DNA of 64,000 bases, from positions 186,001 through 250,000 of the forward strand of contig NZ_JACYXI010000003.1 in assembly GCF_014842915.1 (NCBI RefSeq), read 5' to 3'. Under the pieces are notes generated by a model that ran no database searches, was not told where the DNA came from, and saw only the letters and a program-made list of their open reading frames with translations. Numbering within the stretch: the first letter of the stretch is position 1; each line of letters begins with the position of its first letter. This DNA is from Roseibium litorale (lineage in GTDB: Bacteria > Pseudomonadota > Alphaproteobacteria > Rhizobiales > Stappiaceae). Position numbers and translations under genes: made by a program. Positions 59,982 through 64,000 of the stretch are shown here, piece by piece.

Positions 59982-62900
59982 ATGAAAACATTCGGTAATA
60001 TTAGTTATCCCGACAATGTCGCCGATATGTACCAGAACAATCGCGCGCTTTTCGATCTTTTCGCGCGGTATTTTACTGCCGGCTATCTGGATGAAAACTT
60101 CCCTTTTCTCCGGGCTGTATATTCAGGGGCGACGCGGCAACACATCTACGATCAATATATTAGTTTAAACTCTGAGACTTACATCAACATTGGCGGCCCG
60201 TTGCGCGATAAGCTGACGGCGGCCAATGATGCCACCCCATTTGATCAAGGCGAATGGAACACGCGGCTTCGTGAGGCCGTTAGGGAAGTTGAGTTGATGC
60301 TCGACAATTCCTACCAGTTGTCAGAGTTTTGGAAAAGCGATGAGTTCTGGGCCTTTCACCAGGCCAACGGCGGTGCGAATGATTTCCGCTATCCAGACCA
60401 GCTTGATAGCTTTATCCAGAATTTCTCCAGAGACCGCTGGACCGCAGAAACGCTTGCGGAGGCCAAGACTTTGCTTGCAAGGGAGGGCAGGAAGCTTACT
60501 CCCAAGCAGCTGGTGGAGCGTCTGGAGCAGGAAGGCCGCATTCAGGAAAAGGTGATCTACAACCCCCAGGCAGCAGCGCGGATGCTCGGCGTTGAGGATG
60601 CTGCTCCCCTTCAGAAATTCATGGAGCAATATGGCTACAACGAGCTGGATTGGGATCTGGTTCTGGATCTTGCCCAGAACTGCATGAGTGTCCTGGGTAT
60701 CGCCGGCACGCCGGAAGCCTTTCTCGACATGCTGATCCAGAACGGCTTCATCCGCGACAAGCGGCCAGGTGCGCAGGCTGATGGTACTGAGGGCGGGGAT
60801 GACGACCGCAGCGACGGTGGCAGCAGTGACGGTGACAGCAGCGATGGCGGAAGTGATGGACCGGGCGGCGGCAATGGTGGCAACGGTCGCCTGAGTCTGG
60901 CCGAGTTCATCCGCCGCCTGCCGTCCCATGTCGATGCCCATATCGAAGCCCGGATGGGCGACATCAGCTGGGCGATTGGCGAGGGCAACACCGCCCTGAT
61001 CACCTCCAATATCGCCGAACTGATGGAAGACATCCTTCAAAACGCGGACCCGGAAGACGCCCGTCAGGTGAGCCGGGCAGAGCTGGAGGCCTATATCCGG
61101 CGGATCGCCAACAACCGGGCAGGCAATCAGAATGCCAACACCGAGACCAATAGGGAAACGGGTGCCGGGGATCCTGGCGCGCTGAGCCTGACGGATTTCA
61201 TGCTGCGCCTGCCGAACGACATCGAGGTGTTGACCCGGCCCAACATGGGCGGGATCCGCGAGGCTCTGGCCGCAGACGACGAGGACGGAGCCACCGGCCT
61301 TGCGCGGGATCTGGCCGCCGACCTGTGCGACATGGCGGGCATCGGAGAAGACGAGACCTTCGATATCTACGCGCTCGTCGGCTACATTCTTGATCTGGGT
61401 CGGCGACAGAACCAGCAGGCAGGCCAGGGCGGCGAGGATGCGAGGGAAGCGGGCGACGACGCCACAGACGCTGGCGACGGCCCTCTTAGCCTCAGCGAAT
61501 TCATCCGCCGCCTGCCTGCCAGCGCCGATGGCCACATCCAGGCCCGGATGGAGGACATCAGCTGGCTGATCGGCCAGGACAACAACGCGCTTGTGACCAG
61601 CAATGTCCGGGAGCTGATGGATTACATGCTCGAGCAGTCCGCTCCGGGTGCCATTGAGCAGGTCGACGCCCGTGAATTGCAGGCCTATATCATCCAGATT
61701 GCCCGCAACATGCTGGCTTCCAAGGATGGCAGCTCCGGTCCGGGTACTTCTCCGGGTGGTGGCGGCGGCGATGGCGATGATGAAAGCAGCGATGGCGGTG
61801 GCAGCGGCGGCAATGCGCCAAGCTTCCGCGAGGCCGAACGGACCCTGTCCATGGATGCCGATGATTTCCTCAACAATGACCCGGAGGAGATCCGCCGCGC
61901 CCAGGCTGGCGGTCAGGCTCAAGCTCAAGCTCAAGCTCAAGCTGAGAACGGCAATCCTCCGCCCCTTCCGCCCCGCCCAACCGTCGCCCGCACAACGCCG
62001 GTGGGCAACACGCCCTTGCTGCAGCTGATCCGCGATGCCCGGCATCTGCAAGGCACACGGGTGGTGAACGAGGGAATGGTGGCCGTTCGGAACGCCTTGA
62101 TCCAGCGGGATGTGAATGCGGCCCGGGAAGCGGCCCGTGAGCTTGCCTCTGCACTTCTGGGCGGCCCGCGTGCGGAACCGCATCTCCAGGCCATGTTCCA
62201 GCAGGAAGTGCGTGAGGTGACAGTCACGATCCTCAAGGAAATCAATGGCGCTTTGTCGGAAGACGAAAAGAAGCCGAAGAAGGGCGCAAAGGGCGATGAC
62301 GAGCCGGATCCGCGCAACGGTCCGCGCCGCGGCCCGGACGGCGGCAACCCGGGGGCAGGCGCTGCCAATGGCAGCGGTGGCAATGGTGGCCTGAATGGCG
62401 GGGCACAGCAGCCTCCGGTCACCGGCTATGACCGGACCACCATGGACCGGATGGAGCGTCAGATGCGCGAGCGCTCCCAGGAGGAGCGGCGCGGGAATGA
62501 GGACGTCGCAACCTATGCGGCCTCTGAAATCAAGGCGATCACCCAGCTGATCATCGCCAGCCAGATGCAGGCAGCCCAGCAGAGGGCAGAGGCCTTGTCG
62601 AAGAAGCTTCAGTCCTCAAACGGGGAAGCTCCTCCCATGTCGAGGGACGAGATCCTGCGGCTTGCCTATGGCAAGGCCAAGCCGAAGACGGCCGCCGGCG
62701 GGAATGGGGAAAACGGCAAAGCCGCGAAGGGTGACAGCGACACAGAGGAGGTTACGGCCCAGCTGATCAAGGTCGTGAACTGGGGCAATTTCTGCGATGT
62801 CTATGAGATCGACCCGGAAGAGATCGAGGAAATCAAGAAGGTTGCCCGCAAGGCTGTGAAGGACACGGATCAGGCCAAGATGGCCTGCAAGGAAATCTTG

Positions 62901-63044
62901 GCCCGCCGCAATGCCAAGGCCAAGGTCAAGATCAAGAATGGCCGCTATCTGGCCGAGGCGATTGTCCACGCCATGCGGATGAAGCAAGAGAAGCGGACCC
63001 TGCGCAAGCCTTTGAAGATGTCGGATATTCCGGATGAGGATTGA
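59982..63044 (+). CDS. Large RGS-like protein with three ~100-residue repeats
   Basis: In this 1020-residue protein, residues 8-127 fit the RGS pattern well: FDLFARYFTAGYLDENFPFL, HIYDQYISLNSETYINIGGP and LMLDNSYQLSEFWKSDEFW (compare IYxxYI-xxxAxxxINI and the closing SxxFxxF). Three helical repeats begin near residues 304, 401 and 502 (each L-S-L-x-[ED]-F-[IM]-x-R-L-P), joined by Gly/Ser/Asp-rich linkers; repeats 1 and 3 share DISW. A variable Ala-Gln tract lies near residue 646, and a Lys-rich C-terminal domain (NGRYLAEAIVHAMRMKQEKR) ends the protein. There is no signal peptide. The start of the gene is more AT-rich than the rest. Divergent from the T6SS sigma factor, it could be an effector or scaffold. 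Confidence 0.6.
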   Translation: MKTFGNISYPDNVADMYQNNRALFDLFARYFTAGYLDENFPFLRAVYSGATRQHIYDQYISLNSETYINIGGPLRDKLTAANDATPFDQGEWNTRLREAVREVELMLDNSYQLSEFWKSDEFWAFHQANGGANDFRYPDQLDSFIQNFSRDRWTAETLAEAKTLLAREGRKLTPKQLVERLEQEGRIQEKVIYNPQAAARMLGVEDAAPLQKFMEQYGYNELDWDLVLDLAQNCMSVLGIAGTPEAFLDMLIQNGFIRDKRPGAQADGTEGGDDDRSDGGSSDGDSSDGGSDGPGGGNGGNGRLSLAEFIRRLPSHVDAHIEARMGDISWAIGEGNTALITSNIAELMEDILQNADPEDARQVSRAELEAYIRRIANNRAGNQNANTETNRETGAGDPGALSLTDFMLRLPNDIEVLTRPNMGGIREALAADDEDGATGLARDLAADLCDMAGIGEDETFDIYALVGYILDLGRRQNQQAGQGGEDAREAGDDATDAGDGPLSLSEFIRRLPASADGHIQARMEDISWLIGQDNNALVTSNVRELMDYMLEQSAPGAIEQVDARELQAYIIQIARNMLASKDGSSGPGTSPGGGGGDGDDESSDGGGSGGNAPSFREAERTLSMDADDFLNNDPEEIRRAQAGGQAQAQAQAQAENGNPPPLPPRPTVARTTPVGNTPLLQLIRDARHLQGTRVVNEGMVAVRNALIQRDVNAAREAARELASALLGGPRAEPHLQAMFQQEVREVTVTILKEINGALSEDEKKPKKGAKGDDEPDPRNGPRRGPDGGNPGAGAANGSGGNGGLNGGAQQPPVTGYDRTTMDRMERQMRERSQEERRGNEDVATYAASEIKAITQLIIASQMQAAQQRAEALSKKLQSSNGEAPPMSRDEILRLAYGKAKPKTAAGGNGENGKAAKGDSDTEEVTAQLIKVVNWGNFCDVYEIDPEEIEEIKKVARKAVKDTDQAKMACKEILARRNAKAKVKIKNGRYLAEAIVHAMRMKQEKRTLRKPLKMSDIPDED
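61917..61943 (+). repeat. Hexanucleotide microsatellite coding for Ala-Gln
   Basis: GCTCAA is repeated four times (61917-61940) plus a partial GCT. The unit is two codons, so copy-number change adds or removes Ala-Gln pairs without frameshift. Confidence 0.9.
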
Positions 63045-63065
63045 TCCCTCCTGACCTGAAGGAAT

Positions 63066-63092
63066 GCAGCCGGGCGGACACCGCCCGGCTGC
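63066..63092 (+). terminator. Perfect 12-bp stem-loop after the RGS-repeat gene
   Basis: GCAGCCGGGCGG (63066-63077) and CCGCCCGGCTGC (63081-63092) pair perfectly around ACA, about 20 bp after the stop. A second perfect hairpin follows at 63096-63119. There is no long T-run, but the stability suggests a transcript end. Confidence 0.7.
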
Positions 63093-63095
63093 ACA

Positions 63096-63119
63096 GCCCC
63101 TGCATATGTCTGCAGGGGC
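63096..63119 (+). terminator. Second stem-loop of a tandem terminator
   Basis: GCCCCTGCA (63096-63104) pairs with TGCAGGGGC (63111-63119) around a 6-base loop, only three bases after the first hairpin. The pair isolates the RGS-repeat gene from the transporter gene downstream. Confidence 0.6.
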
Positions 63120-63314
63120 AACTGAATTCATTCATCAGAGAGACAAAATAACGGTTTCTGACATTGATCTGTCTTGACCTTGGTGCGACAGTCGGCCCCG
63201 GTTCCTGAAGGATGCTGGACATGCTTGCCTAACGGTCCTATCAGAGCCTTTTCTAGCCCCGGTCCGGATCACACGGTCCATCTGCTGAGGGCCGGTCATT
63301 ATTGAAGCGATGTT

Positions 63315-64000
63315 ATGAACCGGAATGATATGACCCAGGGCGATGCTCCCAAAGCGGCCCGCTGGCTCGGACCGACACACGCCAACCGTTCAGCGCTGAT
63401 TGCACCCGTTTCTGCGGCCCGGTGGCTGCTGCTTCTGGTGGTGATCGCGGCGATCTACTTCTTTCACGGCTTCATCGTTCCGGTTCTGGCGGCGCTGGTG
63501 ATCGGCTTTGCCAGCTGGCCGCTCTACCGCAGGCTTCTGGACCAGGCCGGGCACAACACCACGCTTGGGGCGACCATAGCTCTGCTGGCGATTATCGGAT
63601 TTCTCATTATCCCGATCTCGATCGCCATCGCCTATACGGTGGACGAGTTGCGGCAATGGATTGGCTGGGCCATAGAGGTCAACAGGATCGGTGCGCCGGC
63701 GCCCGAGTGGATCGCCCGGCTCCCGGGCGCAGGCGACTGGCTGGCGACCAAGTGGCGCGAGCATATTGGCTCTCCGGGCGACATTGCCGAACTGGTACGA
63801 ATCGTCAGCGGGGCCAATATCGGCAACATCTATAGGGCGCTGATTGCAGCCGGGGACGGGGCCTTTCATCTTGTTCTGACCCTGCTGTTCATGCTGATCG
63901 CGTTGTTCTTCGTCTACCGGGACGGGGAGAAATTTGTCCGCCAGCTCGACCTTCTGGGCGAGCGCATCCTGCCGGCCCGCTGGGAGCGGATTTCCCGTGT
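63315..64000 (+). CDS. AI-2E family transporter, 3' end outside window
   Basis: The first 228 codons encode a membrane protein of the AI-2E/PerM family. Hydrophobic segments include WLLLLVVIAAIYFFHGFIVP and IALLAIIGFLIIPISIAIAY, with the family-typical LTLLFMLIALFFVYRDGEKF near the end of the window. The frame is open to base 64000, so the gene is cut. The ATG at 63315 is the first good start; the upstream 190 bp hold no other gene. Substrate is unknown; family members have been linked to AI-2 export and Na+/H+ exchange. Confidence 0.85.
   Translation, partial: MNRNDMTQGDAPKAARWLGPTHANRSALIAPVSAARWLLLLVVIAAIYFFHGFIVPVLAALVIGFASWPLYRRLLDQAGHNTTLGATIALLAIIGFLIIPISIAIAYTVDELRQWIGWAIEVNRIGAPAPEWIARLPGAGDWLATKWREHIGSPGDIAELVRIVSGANIGNIYRALIAAGDGAFHLVLTLLFMLIALFFVYRDGEKFVRQLDLLGERILPARWERISR

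Noticed and set aside
61917..61943. Short tandem repeats considered as a CRISPR array.
   Set aside because: The unit is six bases with no spacers; it is a coding microsatellite.
60321..62183. A 620-codon minus-strand frame over the RGS-repeat gene.
   Set aside because: It is antisense, its repeats mirror those of the real gene, and it has Leu-Ser runs created by the GCTCAA microsatellite.

Overview
The window is GC-rich, densely coded DNA from what looks like an alphaproteobacterium. A member of the Hyphomicrobiales such as Stappiaceae (Roseibium/Labrenzia-like) is my best guess. That guess rests on gene order, protein flavour and GC-rich palindromic repeats carried inside coding regions; no rRNA or housekeeping marker settles it. 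I found no tRNA, rRNA or CRISPR array.

Region 1 (1-14.2 kb) is a RiPP (proteusin/NHLP-type) locus. A plus-strand operon encodes a radical SAM amino-acid epimerase (cut by the window start), a GNAT protein, a CPBP membrane protease, an HlyD-type adaptor, a C39-peptidase ABC exporter, a second NHLP-type ABC exporter and a methyltransferase. Converging on it are a B12-binding radical SAM C-methyltransferase and a MetX-like acyltransferase whose nucleophile serine is replaced by cysteine. No precursor peptide gene is visible; it probably lies upstream of base 1.

Region 2 (14.2-20.6 kb) mixes core genes (pyrF plus a coupled small membrane protein, an iron-dependent alcohol dehydrogenase, a D-2-hydroxyacid dehydrogenase) with a scarred islet. 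The islet holds a Phd/VapC toxin-antitoxin pair with a palindromic operator, an IS481-type transposase relic, an AT-rich orphan gene and a deletion scar joining a GNAT gene head to a LysR gene tail.

Region 3 (20.6-59.3 kb) is a complete type VI secretion system with its signalling apparatus. Read along the minus strand it runs: ECF sigma factor, anti-sigma factor, subtilase, caspase-like/peptidoglycan-binding protein, c-type-haem sensor, Ser/Thr kinase, TssA, TssB, TssC, Hcp, TagJ, TssE, TssF, TssG, ClpV, a very large TssB/TssC fusion, a small protein, VgrG, an unknown protein, PAAR, TagH(Fha), TssJ, TssK, TssL, TssM, TagF, PppA and an unknown Cys-ended protein. Kinase, phosphatase, Fha, TagF and a TssL carrying a TVIRP phospho-motif make a full threonine-phosphorylation switch.

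The most unusual items are the 1167-residue fusion sheath protein (a near-copy of TssB, an acidic linker with about a dozen D/E-L-A-A-L-L motifs, then a second TssB-like domain and TssC) and three proteins flanking the T6SS with what I read as RGS-like (regulator of G-protein signalling) domains at 21586-22440, 22718-23539 and 59982-63044. The last also has three repeats of about 100 residues. The window ends inside an AI-2E family transporter gene.
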